In this document: piece by piece, positions 33,259-43,161 of the stretch
Layout: the number at the start of each line of letters is the position of its first letter
Position numbering within the stretch: the stretch's first letter is position 1
Assembly: GCA_021775555.1 (NCBI GenBank)
Contig: JAJFHP010000027.1
Coordinates: 1-53,921, forward strand
DNA: 53,921 nt
Reading direction: 5' to 3'
DNA from: Hyphomicrobiales bacterium
Lineage (GTDB): Bacteria > Pseudomonadota > Alphaproteobacteria > Rhizobiales > Methyloligellaceae
Position numbers and translations under genes: made by a program
Notes under the pieces: generated by a model
The model's input: the letters and a program-made list of their open reading frames with translations, nothing else
The model's database searches: none
Told to the model about the DNA's origin: nothing

Positions 33259-35307
33259 ATGGCAGATGCCAAGGACACTGGAGGTCATAGTCCGCGCTGT
33301 ATTGCGCTGGTAGGCCCTTATTTAAGCGGTAAGACGACGCTATTGGAAGCGATCCTCGCACGCACCGGGGCCATAACACGACAAGGTACAACAGCCGACA
33401 AGAATACCGTCGGCGACGCAAGCCAGGAGGCTCGCGATCACGGCATGAGCGTCGAGCTCAATGTCGCACAAACTGAATTTCTCGGAGACACATATACATT
33501 CATTGATTGCCCGGGCTCGATCGAGTTCCAGCACGAGGGGAGTGCGGCACTGACGGCGTGCGATGCAGCCGTCGTGGTATGCGAGCCGGACGATAAAAAG
33601 GTGCCCGCCCTGCAGCTTATCCTGAAGCAGCTGGAAGATAGCGGGATACCCCACTTCCTTTTTCTGAACAAGATCGACAAGGCGGAGGGACGCGTCCGCG
33701 ATATCCTTCCCATTTTGCAACCTGCGAGCACCAAGCCGATGGTGCTGAGGCAGATCCCCATCTGGGAGAATGAAATTGCCACAGGTTTCGTGGACCTGGC
33801 CCTGGAGCGCGCCTTTGTTTACCGCGAGCATCAGCCCAGCGAAGTCATCGAAATGCCGGGAGACCTTACCAAGCGTGAAAAGGAAGCCCGCTTCACAATG
33901 CTGGAGCAACTCGCCGATTATGATGACGAGCTGATGGAGCAGCTGCTGGAAGACGTCGAGCCACCCAGGGACAAGGTGTTTGATGATCTTTCACAGGAGA
34001 TGAAAGACGGCGAAATATGCCCTGTGCTGCTGGGCGCGGCAGAGAATGGAAACGGCATCTTGCGCCTGCTTAAGGCACTGCGTCATGAAGCCCCTTCTGT
34101 TGCCCAGACCGTCGAACGTCTCGGCGTTGCGGACGCCCCGTCATGCGCGCAAGTGTTGAAGACGTTTCACACCGAGCATGGTGGCAAGCTGACATTGGCG
34201 CGCGTACTTTCCGGTACATTCGCTGACAGCAGTACGGTCTACACCGGAAGCGAGAATGAGCGCATTTCCGGCATCTTCACACTGATGGGGCATGACCCCG
34301 TCAAGGGCAGCGATGCCGGCCCGGGTGCGACAGTTGCTTTCGGGCGTATGGAGACAGTCAGGACCGGCGATACTCTGAGCGGTGAAAAGGGCAAGACGGT
34401 CAACATAGAATCCCCGGCACCACCATCCCCGGTCCTCGGGCTTGCGCTTGCGGCAATTGAGCGTAAGGACGAGGTCAAAATGACCGCGGCGATTGCCAAG
34501 ATTATCGAGGAAGATCCTTCCATCTCCCTGGTTCACTCACAGGACCTTGGCGAAATGATCCTGTGGGGGCAGGGCGAGATGCATCTGCGTGTCGCGCTTG
34601 AACGGCTCAAGAGCAAATATGGTATCGCCGGTCAAACCAGTCCGAGACACGTTCCCTACAAGGAGACGATCAAGAAATCGATAGAAGTTCGCGGGCGCCA
34701 CAAAAAGCAATCAGGTGGACACGGCCAGTTCGGCGATGTGGTGATCGATATCAAGCCACTGCCACGCGGGTCGGGCTTCGAATTCTCCGATACCATCACC
34801 GGCGGTGACGTTCCCAAGCAATATATCCCGTCGGTTGAAACCGGCGTGAAAGAGTTTCTGGTATGTGGTCCTCTCGGCTTTCCTGTCGTGGATGTGGCCG
34901 TGTGCCTGACAGACGGCTCCTATCACAGCGTCGACTCGTCAGACCAGGCTTTTAAGATGGCCGGCTCGCTGGCGATGCGCGAGGGTATGCCACAATGCAC
35001 CCCCGTACTGCTTGAGCCGATCATGGCTGTTGAGATTGCGGTGCCATCGGATGCAACGGCCCGGATCAACCAGATCATTTCCGGAAGACGCGGACAGATC
35101 CTGGGCTTCGATGCCCGGACCGGCTGGGATGGCTGGGACCTGGTGCAGGCCCATATGCCGGAATCGGAATTGCACAACCTGATCGTTGAATTGCGTTCCG
35201 CGACAGCAGGCGTTGGTACCTTTACCGCAACGTTTGATCACCTGGCGGAGTTGACAGGCAAGCTGGCCGAACAGGTACTCGCCAGTCACAAGGCAGAGGC
35301 GGCCTAG
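33259..35307 (+). CDS. elongation factor G-like GTPase
   Basis: A 682-residue EF-G-like protein with G domain, domain II, III, IV and V in order. G1 is GPYLSGKT (19-26), G4 is NKID (about 140). G3 reads DCPGS in the place of the DTPGH of true EF-G, so the catalytic His is missing. 'HVPYKETIKKSIEVRGRHKKQSGGHGQFGDVVIDIKPLPRGSGFEF' marks the domain IV. It is a divergent paralogue of unknown ribosomal role, common in alphaproteobacteria. Start at ATG 33259 with GGGGAGG seven bases upstream. Followed by a strong terminator. Confidence 0.92.
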   Translation: MADAKDTGGHSPRCIALVGPYLSGKTTLLEAILARTGAITRQGTTADKNTVGDASQEARDHGMSVELNVAQTEFLGDTYTFIDCPGSIEFQHEGSAALTACDAAVVVCEPDDKKVPALQLILKQLEDSGIPHFLFLNKIDKAEGRVRDILPILQPASTKPMVLRQIPIWENEIATGFVDLALERAFVYREHQPSEVIEMPGDLTKREKEARFTMLEQLADYDDELMEQLLEDVEPPRDKVFDDLSQEMKDGEICPVLLGAAENGNGILRLLKALRHEAPSVAQTVERLGVADAPSCAQVLKTFHTEHGGKLTLARVLSGTFADSSTVYTGSENERISGIFTLMGHDPVKGSDAGPGATVAFGRMETVRTGDTLSGEKGKTVNIESPAPPSPVLGLALAAIERKDEVKMTAAIAKIIEEDPSISLVHSQDLGEMILWGQGEMHLRVALERLKSKYGIAGQTSPRHVPYKETIKKSIEVRGRHKKQSGGHGQFGDVVIDIKPLPRGSGFEFSDTITGGDVPKQYIPSVETGVKEFLVCGPLGFPVVDVAVCLTDGSYHSVDSSDQAFKMAGSLAMREGMPQCTPVLLEPIMAVEIAVPSDATARINQIISGRRGQILGFDARTGWDGWDLVQAHMPESELHNLIVELRSATAGVGTFTATFDHLAELTGKLAEQVLASHKAEAA

Positions 35308-35332
35308 CAGTCTTTCATTTGCAGACTAAAAT

Positions 35333-35362
35333 GGGCCGGGAAATAGTCTCCCGGCCCTTTTT
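35333..35362 (+). terminator. intrinsic terminator after the EF-G-like gene
   Basis: GGGCCGGGA, 7-base loop, TCCCGGCCC, then five T. On the minus strand it is followed by ATTTT, so it may also serve the convergent gene. Confidence 0.92.
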
Positions 35363-35399
35363 GTTGCCCATCATGTGCATTCCACGTTGGGTGAAAAAT

Positions 35400-37109
35400 C
35401 TACTGCGCTGCTGCGGATTTCGCCGCACGGTCATACCAGTGCAGGGCCCTGGCTTCATTGGGCTGAACCCCGCGCACACCGAGTTTCGCCAGATGTTCCG
35501 GGTCAAAACTGTTTCCCAGCTTGACCATGGCCTGTTTGCTGCCGCTGTTGGCGGCATATTCGAGCAACAATCTGGCCCCGGCCACATCACCCTCATGCAG
35601 GAGTGCATTGCCGCGGGTCAGAAGCATGCGAATCTCTTGCGGCGCGAGCTGCGATATCACCTTTGCCGGGGGCGGACTTGCAGGCCTGGACGCCACCTGA
35701 ATGGCGACGCCAGGTTTTGCAAAAATTGTCTTTTTACTCACCGCTTGAGGTGGGGCCTTGACGATTTTCATTTTGTCCAAGGGCTCCACTGACACGGGCA
35801 CCTTGCGCGTCTCGGGCACCTTGCCGTCACTTCTCACAAGAATGACCTCAAGCTCATAATTCCCGGGCTTGAACCCCTTTCCTGCTGTAAGTGTGACATC
35901 CTTCAGTTGTGGCTCGTTCAGCAGCCAGTTTCCGGAACCCAGATTCTTGCCGGATGACAGTTTTGCATTGTCTGGAACACCCTGGATCATGACAGACATT
36001 TCCGCGCTGCCAGACGTATCGGGAAGGGGGATATTCAATGCAATGGGCTGTCCGACCGGACCACGGGCAGACGCTTGGAGCGCCGCAGCAAGTGCGGAAG
36101 CGGGTTGTGCAAGAGTTTCCATAGGGGCCGGATCTTCATCGGGAGGGGTGAAGGATGATTTTGCCGGGCTTGGCATGGTGGTGGCGTAATTTGCGGTCAT
36201 TTCTTTGCTTTGCAGCGATGCCTGAAGCTTGGGTTTGGGTTTTGCAGCTGAAACACCCGGTTTAACCGGCACAATTTGTTCTTCCTCAAGCAGCCATGGA
36301 TTGGTGTGCAGAACCCAAGCCACGCCGGCCGCAAAGACCAGGCCGGTAAGTGCGGTGTTGGCTACCAGACCGAAGCCGATACCGATATTTTGCGGGGCAG
36401 GGGCGGGTGCAGATGTTGGCGATTGAGCAAGTGCAGGGTCCGGAGCGAGCCGGGCAGCCAGGGGTGGTAAATCTTCTGTTTCCGTCTCAGGAGCGGGCAC
36501 TGGCCCAGGTGCGGGTTCAGATACCGGGGCCGGTTCAGTTTTTTGGTCCGACATCTCCTCAGTTTCCGGTTTTGCAAGATTTGCTACGATCTCTTCGGCC
36601 GCGTTTTGTTCTCCCTCGGCGGGAAGTGTTGCGGCTGCCTCCAGCACGGTGTTTGCGGTGTCGATGGTAACGCTCAACTGTTCCAGCAACTCAAGCAGTT
36701 CCGGATCGGTTACAAGAGGTTCGCCATTGATGTCGGTGGGCGTCTCAAAAGTTTCATTCGTATTTGTATCGCTATCGCTGTTTGCAGGCAGATCTGTAGG
36801 GTCCAGCGAAGGAAGTGACGGTGGCATCTGGATCACATGTGGACATATTGCCTTTGCCTCAACGGATTTGCTCTGCTTTGTAGTTTTGGGCGTGGCTTCG
36901 TCAACGATGTCGATCGCGCGCAAGGTCATCACTGGTACGATACTTACGCTGGTGGATTGCAGCTGTTTGGCAGGTTTTGACGTTTTTCGCGCCGGTTCGC
37001 GTTTCGCCCTTTTGGGTGCCGCAGCGCGGCGTGTGCGTGTCTTTCTGGCTTTTGACGCACCAGGTGTTTTGATGTCGTCCGACAAAATGATTTCTGATTG
37101 GCTGGTCAT
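35400..37109 (-). CDS. membrane-anchored Sel1-like repeat protein with disordered N-terminus
   Basis: A 569-residue protein. Residues 1-235 are Lys/Arg-rich then Pro/Glu/Ala-rich and disordered. One membrane helix lies at about 245-270. After it come a Pro-rich linker, a beta-domain (about 370-460) with 'SVMIQGVPDNAKLSSGKNLGSGNWLLNEPQLKDVTLTAG', which resembles Ig-like repeats of large adhesins, and a C-terminal Sel1/TPR-like repeat ('LTRGNALLHEGDVAGARLLLEYAANSGSKQAMVKLGNSFDPEHLAKLG'). ATG 37109 has GGAG at seven bases. It lies 80 bases downstream of the TAXI gene on the same strand. Role unknown; a scaffold in the envelope is a guess. Confidence 0.75.
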   Translation of the reverse strand: MTSQSEIILSDDIKTPGASKARKTRTRRAAAPKRAKREPARKTSKPAKQLQSTSVSIVPVMTLRAIDIVDEATPKTTKQSKSVEAKAICPHVIQMPPSLPSLDPTDLPANSDSDTNTNETFETPTDINGEPLVTDPELLELLEQLSVTIDTANTVLEAAATLPAEGEQNAAEEIVANLAKPETEEMSDQKTEPAPVSEPAPGPVPAPETETEDLPPLAARLAPDPALAQSPTSAPAPAPQNIGIGFGLVANTALTGLVFAAGVAWVLHTNPWLLEEEQIVPVKPGVSAAKPKPKLQASLQSKEMTANYATTMPSPAKSSFTPPDEDPAPMETLAQPASALAAALQASARGPVGQPIALNIPLPDTSGSAEMSVMIQGVPDNAKLSSGKNLGSGNWLLNEPQLKDVTLTAGKGFKPGNYELEVILVRSDGKVPETRKVPVSVEPLDKMKIVKAPPQAVSKKTIFAKPGVAIQVASRPASPPPAKVISQLAPQEIRMLLTRGNALLHEGDVAGARLLLEYAANSGSKQAMVKLGNSFDPEHLAKLGVRGVQPNEARALHWYDRAAKSAAAQ

Positions 37110-37189
37110 TTTTTTACTCCGTACTCGATACTCTTCGGACGTGTTTCTTTTTCGTGATGCGCAAGGTGATGAGCTGTTGCGGTCACCAT

Positions 37190-38314
37190 TCACTGTTTGG
37201 TCTGCTGCCACCGCTCAAATTCCTTAAACAGAGTTTCCAGTTGTGGCTGTGAAAGCGCAGTGCGGGGCCCTTGAGCTTTGACAAAGCTTTTGAAGTCCTG
37301 CCTGAGATTGGCACTGGGTTGGGGCTGGTTATTCGCAAGCCACTGACCGGCATGGGCAAACCGTGTCCAACCTGGTAGTTTTGCAGCAAGGTTCACCTCC
37401 TGCCATTTGGGGTGGCGCGGGGCTGTCTGGAATTTTCCAAAATTGGAAAAGAAGGCGTCGATAAATTTAACTACGCGCTGGTGACGCGCGCTTCCTGGCC
37501 GCCAGTTGAACACTGCCATCACCGCGCCTACGGCGATGGTATCGACGGTGGCCCCCTTTTGCACCAGACCCGGATAATCCTGGGCCGTCAGGCGGGCAGG
37601 GAGATATGTCTGCTGTAGTTTCCCGCCATAAGGTACTGGCAACAGACGCAAGCCTGACTTGGCTTTCAGGCCGGAGACCGCACGGGCAGGCTTTCCGGCT
37701 ACATAGACCGTCGCAGCGATTTCGCCCTTCTTTATTTTCTCCAGTGCCAGCGCCTGATCGAAATGAACGGGAATGACCTGGATGCCAAGAGTATTGAAGA
37801 CGGTGCTTGCCGTCATGTCGGTGCCGCTGCCTTTGACGCCGAAATTCACTTTCTTTCCGGCAAGGTCTTTGACGTTTTTAATGCGGCTAGACGAAACGAG
37901 GTGAAATTCCTCATTGTAGAGTTTGGTGATGTAGTGGATGCGGGACTCAATATTGTAATGCACCGCCTGGCGCTTCATGAAACTCAGTACATCCGACTGA
38001 ACGATGCCGATATCCACGCCTTTGAGAAACAGAATGTCGGTAATGTTCTGTACTGAGCCCTTGCCCATGATGGGCAGCACGCGCACACGGTCACCGTCAT
38101 CGAGGACGGACGCCAGGTCCGTGGCAATCCGGATATAAGTGCCGCCGATGCCGCCGGATATAATGCCGACTCGGCCTCCATTCACACGCGAGACGGTAGA
38201 ATTGTGCGTTTCGATTGTACTGCGTTTGCTTGTAGTTTGTGTCTGTGCAGTGAGTGGCCCTGACCAGACAAGCAGTATCAAGGCCAAGCCAAAGGCTTGA
38301 AGAAATGGCGCCAT
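37190..38314 (-). CDS. TAXI family TRAP transporter solute-binding protein
   Basis: A 374-residue exported binding protein. Signal peptide to about residue 24; then 'GGIGGTYIRIATDLASVLDDGDRVRVLPIMGKGSVQNITDILFLKGVDIGIVQSDVL' and 'LAGKKVNFGVKGSGTDMTASTVFNTLGI', typical of the TAXI family (periplasmic ligand binding for TRAP uptake of C4-dicarboxylates or glutamate-like ligands). No TRAP membrane subunit is in the window. GGAGGGAACG precedes the ATG. A same-strand partner with a disordered region follows. Confidence 0.9.
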   Translation of the reverse strand: MAPFLQAFGLALILLVWSGPLTAQTQTTSKRSTIETHNSTVSRVNGGRVGIISGGIGGTYIRIATDLASVLDDGDRVRVLPIMGKGSVQNITDILFLKGVDIGIVQSDVLSFMKRQAVHYNIESRIHYITKLYNEEFHLVSSSRIKNVKDLAGKKVNFGVKGSGTDMTASTVFNTLGIQVIPVHFDQALALEKIKKGEIAATVYVAGKPARAVSGLKAKSGLRLLPVPYGGKLQQTYLPARLTAQDYPGLVQKGATVDTIAVGAVMAVFNWRPGSARHQRVVKFIDAFFSNFGKFQTAPRHPKWQEVNLAAKLPGWTRFAHAGQWLANNQPQPSANLRQDFKSFVKAQGPRTALSQPQLETLFKEFERWQQTKQ

Positions 38315-38533
38315 CGTTCCCTCCCGGACGCTAAATTTATCCCCGTGCCCCCCGGCAATTTATATGGTGCCCTGGGAGGGAAGATAGCTGAACCGTTGGG
38401 CGAGTTTTTGCCGAGACTGAGGCAAATGGTGATGAATTCGGGCGGCAATTGGCCCATTTCAGGATTTCTTACTCATGGATGCGAGGCGATTGCCCCAAGT
38501 CGCTGAGTTCTTAAGCGGCATCCGGCAGTCGCA

Positions 38534-39343
38534 TCACAATATGTTTTTTATCCAGGAAACGATCTCGCCAACCACCTTGTCTTCGATACCAAGAAAGCCA
38601 TGGGGAGAGAGGGCCTTGCAGGGTTTTGACTTTTTCGCCTTGCTGGTGACTAGGATCAAATCAGTCGCAACCCCACCCTTTTTCATCTGCGCGACAACAG
38701 GTTTCACGTCTTTAAGGCGCGTGTGCTTGCAGCCATCATTTTGGTTGTGTACGAACAGGACAGGCACCTTGATCTCGGTAAGTTGCAGATCGAGGAGTGA
38801 CGCGCCTGCCTTGCTCTTGCCGACAAGGCTCGAGGTAAGGACAGCGGCGGATACCACCCCGTTCGGTGCTCGGGCCGCGAGGTTGGCCGCCGACACGGTG
38901 CCCCGGCTGGTGCCCACCACGACAACTGGCTTGCCATTTAGTTGGGTCAGCTTGCGGGCAATCGTGGCGAGATCGGACGCATGTTCCTCGCTGGCACGAA
39001 ATCCTCCCAGAAGTCCTTTCTTGCTCCGTCGGTCAAATGGGGCGTCTACCACCGCGGTCAGGAACTTGGCATCGGCGAGTTGGGCGCGGGTCCGCACAAC
39101 AAAGTTATTGCTCATTTTCTTGATTTCACCCTTTCCGCTGATGATGAGTTTGCCATTGCCGCCCGGCAGCAGGATAAGATTGGCCAGAGCCCCGTCCGTG
39201 TCTCCACTTAGCAGGCTGCGCATCTTGGCGCCGCTCTGGGTGGTGATAGTCAACACCTGTTCGGCTGCATCCGAAGGGCGTGAATGAGCGTATACAATAA
39301 ACAGGGCCAGGAGGACGGTGAGAGAATTATGAACCGGTGCCAT
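38534..39343 (-). CDS. exported alpha/beta hydrolase-type protein
   Basis: A 269-residue protein with a signal peptide (to about residue 27). The nucleophile elbow is GTSRG (Ser146) in 'VVVVGTSRGTVSAANLA'; 'VPVLFVHNQNDGCKHT' provides the acid, and the His is probably in 'LSPHGFLG'. The start is ATG 39343 with GGAG upstream. It is divergent from MsrP. Substrate unknown. Confidence 0.82.
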   Translation of the reverse strand: MAPVHNSLTVLLALFIVYAHSRPSDAAEQVLTITTQSGAKMRSLLSGDTDGALANLILLPGGNGKLIISGKGEIKKMSNNFVVRTRAQLADAKFLTAVVDAPFDRRSKKGLLGGFRASEEHASDLATIARKLTQLNGKPVVVVGTSRGTVSAANLAARAPNGVVSAAVLTSSLVGKSKAGASLLDLQLTEIKVPVLFVHNQNDGCKHTRLKDVKPVVAQMKKGGVATDLILVTSKAKKSKPCKALSPHGFLGIEDKVVGEIVSWIKNIL

Positions 39344-39420
39344 GGTGTTGGTCTCCAAATGGTGACTTGCCCGTCCGACAATGCAACCCTATCACTGGTT
39401 TGAAGGCAAGGGAGAGAAGC

Positions 39421-40383
39421 ATGCTGATAAAGATTGCGAGGGGCTGGGAAATCCCCGAAAGCCTGGTAACGCCAGAGGATATTTTCCTGAACCGGCGCAA
39501 CTTTATTGCCGGCGCCGGCTCAATTGCGGCCGTGGGCGCCTTGCCGGAATTTGCTTTCGCGGCAGGCGAGGCTGATCCGAGTGCAGACCTTTATCCTGCC
39601 AAACGCAATCCGAAATATAAAATCCCCCTCGAACTGACTCCGGAAAAGGTCAATTTGACCTACAACAATTTCTACGAGTTTGGCTCCCACAAGAAGATTT
39701 CCGAGGCGGCGCAGGCTTTGCCGATCCGCCCCTGGGAGGTGGTGTTCGACGGTGACGTGGAAAAGCCGTTCAAGCTTGGAATTGATGAACTCATCCGCAA
39801 AATGACATTGCAGGAACGCCTTTACCGTCATCGCTGTGTGGAAGCGTGGTCCATGACCATCCCCTGGTCAGGTTTTCCGATGAAGGATCTCGTGGCACTC
39901 GCCAAGCCGCTGTCGAAAGCCAAATATGTACGCATGGAAACCTTCAAAAACCCGTCCGTGGCGCGCGGCCAGAAAGCAGCCTGGTATCCATGGCCCTATG
40001 TGGAGGGGCTCACGATTGAGGAAGCCACCAATGAGCTGGCTTTTATGGTGACGGGGGCATACGGCAAGCCCATGGCCAAGCAGTTCGGAGCGCCGCTTCG
40101 TCTCGCCGTGCCGTGGAAATACGGCTTTAAACACATCAAGTCGATCGTGCGCTTCACCTTCACCGACAAGCAGCCGAAGAGTTTCTGGGAACAGATCCAG
40201 GCGCGTGAATATGGCTTCTGGGCCAATGTGAACCCGAAAGTCTCCCACCCGCGCTGGAGCCAGGCTACCGAACGGGTGCTCGGCACGTCTATCCGTGTGC
40301 CGACGCTCCTCTTCAATGGTTACGGGGAATATGTTGCCGACATGTATAAGGGCATGGAAGACAAGCAAAGCACGTGGATGTAA
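39421..40383 (+). CDS. msrP: protein-methionine-sulfoxide reductase catalytic subunit MsrP
   Basis: A 320-residue periplasmic molybdoenzyme (YedY type) that repairs oxidised methionines. A Tat signal is seen (NRRNFIAGAG, 24-33). The Mo-ligand is Cys139 in 'YRHRCVEAWSMTIPWSGFPMKDL', and 'YVRMETFKNPS' follows as expected. ATG 39421 has AAGGGAG upstream. The heme partner MsrQ, usually adjacent, is not seen, so the electron donor must lie elsewhere. The next gene is convergent. Confidence 0.93.
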   Translation: MLIKIARGWEIPESLVTPEDIFLNRRNFIAGAGSIAAVGALPEFAFAAGEADPSADLYPAKRNPKYKIPLELTPEKVNLTYNNFYEFGSHKKISEAAQALPIRPWEVVFDGDVEKPFKLGIDELIRKMTLQERLYRHRCVEAWSMTIPWSGFPMKDLVALAKPLSKAKYVRMETFKNPSVARGQKAAWYPWPYVEGLTIEEATNELAFMVTGAYGKPMAKQFGAPLRLAVPWKYGFKHIKSIVRFTFTDKQPKSFWEQIQAREYGFWANVNPKVSHPRWSQATERVLGTSIRVPTLLFNGYGEYVADMYKGMEDKQSTWM

Positions 40384-40393
40384 GCTGTCAGTG

Positions 40394-40666
40394 TCATGGT
40401 GAGTAGCGGCCAAAGAGTTCGATCAGCTCGCTGAATTTTTCCCTCTGCTCGTCTTCGCTGCCACTGCTGATGGCATCTGCAATGCAGTGGTCCGCGTGAT
40501 CCTTCAGGACTTCCGTTTCGACCTTGCCGAGTGCTGCTCTGATAGCCCGTAACTGCGTCAGCAATTCAATACAGTAGCGCTCCTCTTCGATCATCTTCGA
40601 GACGCCTCGCACCTGTCCCTCTATGCGTGACAGCCGCGTGAGACAGTCTTTGTGACGTGGTTTCAT
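40394..40666 (-). CDS. csoR: CsoR/FrmR-family metal-sensing repressor
   Basis: A 90-residue helical repressor (DUF156). The family core 'KDCLTRLSRIEGQVRGVSKMIEEERYCIELLTQLRAIRAALGKVETEVLKDHADHC' holds the Cys-His-Cys copper set: Cys (in RYC), His (in LKDHADHC) and the final Cys. It binds a GC-tract palindrome and releases DNA on Cu(I). Divergent from the copper ATPase. Confidence 0.88.
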   Translation of the reverse strand: MKPRHKDCLTRLSRIEGQVRGVSKMIEEERYCIELLTQLRAIRAALGKVETEVLKDHADHCIADAISSGSEDEQREKFSELIELFGRYSP

Positions 40667-40721
40667 ATTATCCGGAGCCCCTGGAACATTTTAATTGCCA
40701 CTTGAATATCACCCTGATCCA

Positions 40722-40740
40722 TATACCCTATGGGGGTATA
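40722..40740. promoter_or_regulatory. CsoR-type operator
   Basis: TATACCC, 5-base centre, GGGTATA: the pattern of CsoR/RcnR operators, between the repressor and the copper ATPase. It should control both genes. Confidence 0.75.
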
Positions 40741-40768
40741 AGAATACAGGATATTGAGCCATAACAAA

Positions 40769-43096
40769 ATGACCCAAACTCACAAAGACCATTCTGGCAA
40801 ATCGGAGGTCGCCACTGATCCCGTTTGTGGCATGAGCGTAAATATTGATGGCGCCAGGCACATGACGACCCATAAGGGCGCTCATTACTATTTCTGCCAT
40901 TCCGGGTGCCTGACCAAGTTCGAAGGTGATCCGCAAAAATATCTTGAGCCGCAGCCAGAACCCGAACCAGCCCCACCCGGCACGCTCTATACCTGCCCGA
41001 TGGATCCCGAGATTGTGCAGGAAGGACCTGGTACATGCCCTGTATGCGGCATGGCTCTGGAGCCAATAGGGATACCCACGGGAGATGAGGGTCCAAATCC
41101 TGAGCTTCTTGATTTCACGCGGCGTTTCTGGATTGGCACTTCACTCACTGTACCGCTGCTCATAATTGCAATGGGTCCAATGCTCGGACTGCCAATAAAG
41201 GTGTGGCTCGGGCATAGCACAGCACCCTGGTTTGAGCTGTTTCTCGCGACACCGGTGGTGCTTTGGTGTGGGTGGCCGTTCTTCGAGCGGTGCTGGGCAT
41301 CGCTCGTAAACAAAAGCCCCAATATGTTCACGCTGATCGGGATGGGCGTTGGTGCGGCCTATCTCTATTCGCTCATCGCGACCGTTCTGCCGGGTATTTT
41401 CCCTGAGGCCTTCCGAGGGGAGGGCGGGGCAGTTGGTGTTTATTTCGAAGCGGCTGCCGTCATCGTGGTTCTCGTGTTGCTTGGTCAGTTGCTCGAGTTG
41501 CGGGCGCGGGAGCGCACCGGCGGGGCAATACGGGCATTGCTTGATCTTGCACCAAAGACAGCCCTGCGTGTGAGCGCAGATGGTAGTGAAGAAGAAGTTC
41601 CTCTCGATGAAGTGCTCGTCGGTGATCAGTTGCGTATTCGCCCTGGCGATTCAATTCCTGTTGATGGCGAGGTTGTGGAAGGGCGCTCCTCGGTCGATGA
41701 GTCCATGCTGACCGGTGAAGCCGTTCCGGTAGAAAAGACAACGGGTGCTATGCTTACCGGCGGTACGCTCAACAAGTCGGGCAGCTTCGTCATGGAGGCT
41801 AGGCGTGTCGCTGCAGAAACCATGCTCTCGCAAATTGTTACCATGGTCGCCGAGGCCCAGCGAAGCCGTGCACCCATTCAGAAGCTGGCGGATGTCGTGG
41901 CAGGTTATTTTGTACCAACCGTGGTGGTGGCAGCTGTCGCGGCCTTCATTGCATGGTCCATATGGGGTCCTGATCCGGCGATGGCTTACGCCTTCATCGC
42001 TGCCGTGTCTGTGTTGATTATTGCTTGTCCCTGTGCTCTTGGCCTTGCGACACCCATGTCCATCATGGTCGCAACCGGGCGCGGGGCGCAGGCTGGTGTC
42101 CTCATCAAGAATGCGGAAAACCTGGAACGCTTTGCCGATGTGGATACGCTGATCGTCGATAAGACGGGAACGCTGACACTCGGTGCACCGAAATTAACTG
42201 ATATCATTGCTTTCAAGGGCTTCAGTGAGGAGGCCGTGCTGAAGATGACAGCCAGCCTTGAGCGCGGTAGCGAGCACCCTCTGGCCGAGGCCATCGTGGA
42301 AGGTGCGAAAGAGCGCAAGATAACCCTCAGTAAGCTTGCCGAGTTTGAGGCCGTAACCGGTATGGGTGTCAAAGGTATTATCTCGGGCAAGGAGGTTGCA
42401 CTCGGAAATCTGTCGATGATGCGTGATATTGGCCTTAATCCCAAGGCCCACACCGACAAGGCCGATGAGTTACGTACGCAAGGCAAGACAGCAATGTACG
42501 TGGCGATCGGCGGCAAGCTGGCGGGTGTCGTCGCCGTTGCTGATCCAATCAAGGTAACAACTCCATCCGCACTGGATGCATTGCGTGCTGAGGGTTTGCA
42601 CATCGTCATGGTCACCGGTGACAATGCACGCACGGCGAAGGCCATTGCCGAGATGCTTGGTATTGATGACGTGCGCGCAGATGTGCTTCCGGATCAGAAA
42701 GCCAAAATTGTCAAGGAACTTCAAAGCAAGGGCTCAAAGGTTGCCATGGCGGGAGATGGTGTCAATGACGCGCCGGCTCTGGCTCAGGCCGATGTCGGCA
42801 TTGCCATGGGCACCGGCGCTGATGTTGCTATCGAAAGCGCAGGCATCACACTGCTGAAGGGTGATCTCAACGGCATTGTGCGTGCACGGCGCCTGTCGGA
42901 AGCGACGATGCGCAATATCAAGCAGAACCTGTTCTTCGCATTCGCCTACAATGCGGTCGGCGTGCCGATTGCCGCGGGCATCCTGTATCCGGTTTTCGGT
43001 CTGTTGCTGTCGCCCATGATCGCAGCGGCGGCCATGAGCGCATCGAGCGTGTCGGTTATCGGGAATGCGCTGCGTTTGAGGACCGTCAGACTCTAG
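40769..43096 (+). CDS. copA: copper-exporting P-type ATPase with N-terminal YHS and HMBD domains
   Basis: A 775-residue P1B-type ATPase. The N-terminus has no HMA repeat; it has a YHS domain ('[31 protein letters not shown]') and a heavy-metal-binding domain ('[24 protein letters not shown]'). Eight helices; CPC at 420-422, phosphorylation Asp464 in DKTGTLT, 'SEHPLAEAI', and [10 protein letters not shown]. This set is of the copper/silver group. The ATG at 40769 is used; an upstream in-frame TTG adds five residues. Controlled by CsoR across the shared operator. Confidence 0.93.
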   Translation: MTQTHKDHSGKSEVATDPVCGMSVNIDGARHMTTHKGAHYYFCHSGCLTKFEGDPQKYLEPQPEPEPAPPGTLYTCPMDPEIVQEGPGTCPVCGMALEPIGIPTGDEGPNPELLDFTRRFWIGTSLTVPLLIIAMGPMLGLPIKVWLGHSTAPWFELFLATPVVLWCGWPFFERCWASLVNKSPNMFTLIGMGVGAAYLYSLIATVLPGIFPEAFRGEGGAVGVYFEAAAVIVVLVLLGQLLELRARERTGGAIRALLDLAPKTALRVSADGSEEEVPLDEVLVGDQLRIRPGDSIPVDGEVVEGRSSVDESMLTGEAVPVEKTTGAMLTGGTLNKSGSFVMEARRVAAETMLSQIVTMVAEAQRSRAPIQKLADVVAGYFVPTVVVAAVAAFIAWSIWGPDPAMAYAFIAAVSVLIIACPCALGLATPMSIMVATGRGAQAGVLIKNAENLERFADVDTLIVDKTGTLTLGAPKLTDIIAFKGFSEEAVLKMTASLERGSEHPLAEAIVEGAKERKITLSKLAEFEAVTGMGVKGIISGKEVALGNLSMMRDIGLNPKAHTDKADELRTQGKTAMYVAIGGKLAGVVAVADPIKVTTPSALDALRAEGLHIVMVTGDNARTAKAIAEMLGIDDVRADVLPDQKAKIVKELQSKGSKVAMAGDGVNDAPALAQADVGIAMGTGADVAIESAGITLLKGDLNGIVRARRLSEATMRNIKQNLFFAFAYNAVGVPIAAGILYPVFGLLLSPMIAAAAMSASSVSVIGNALRLRTVRL

Positions 43097-43161
43097 TTCA
43101 TAGCGTCTCTTGCTGCATCATCATGTTTGTGGTGGGTTGATGACGTTTTGCGGAACACAGA

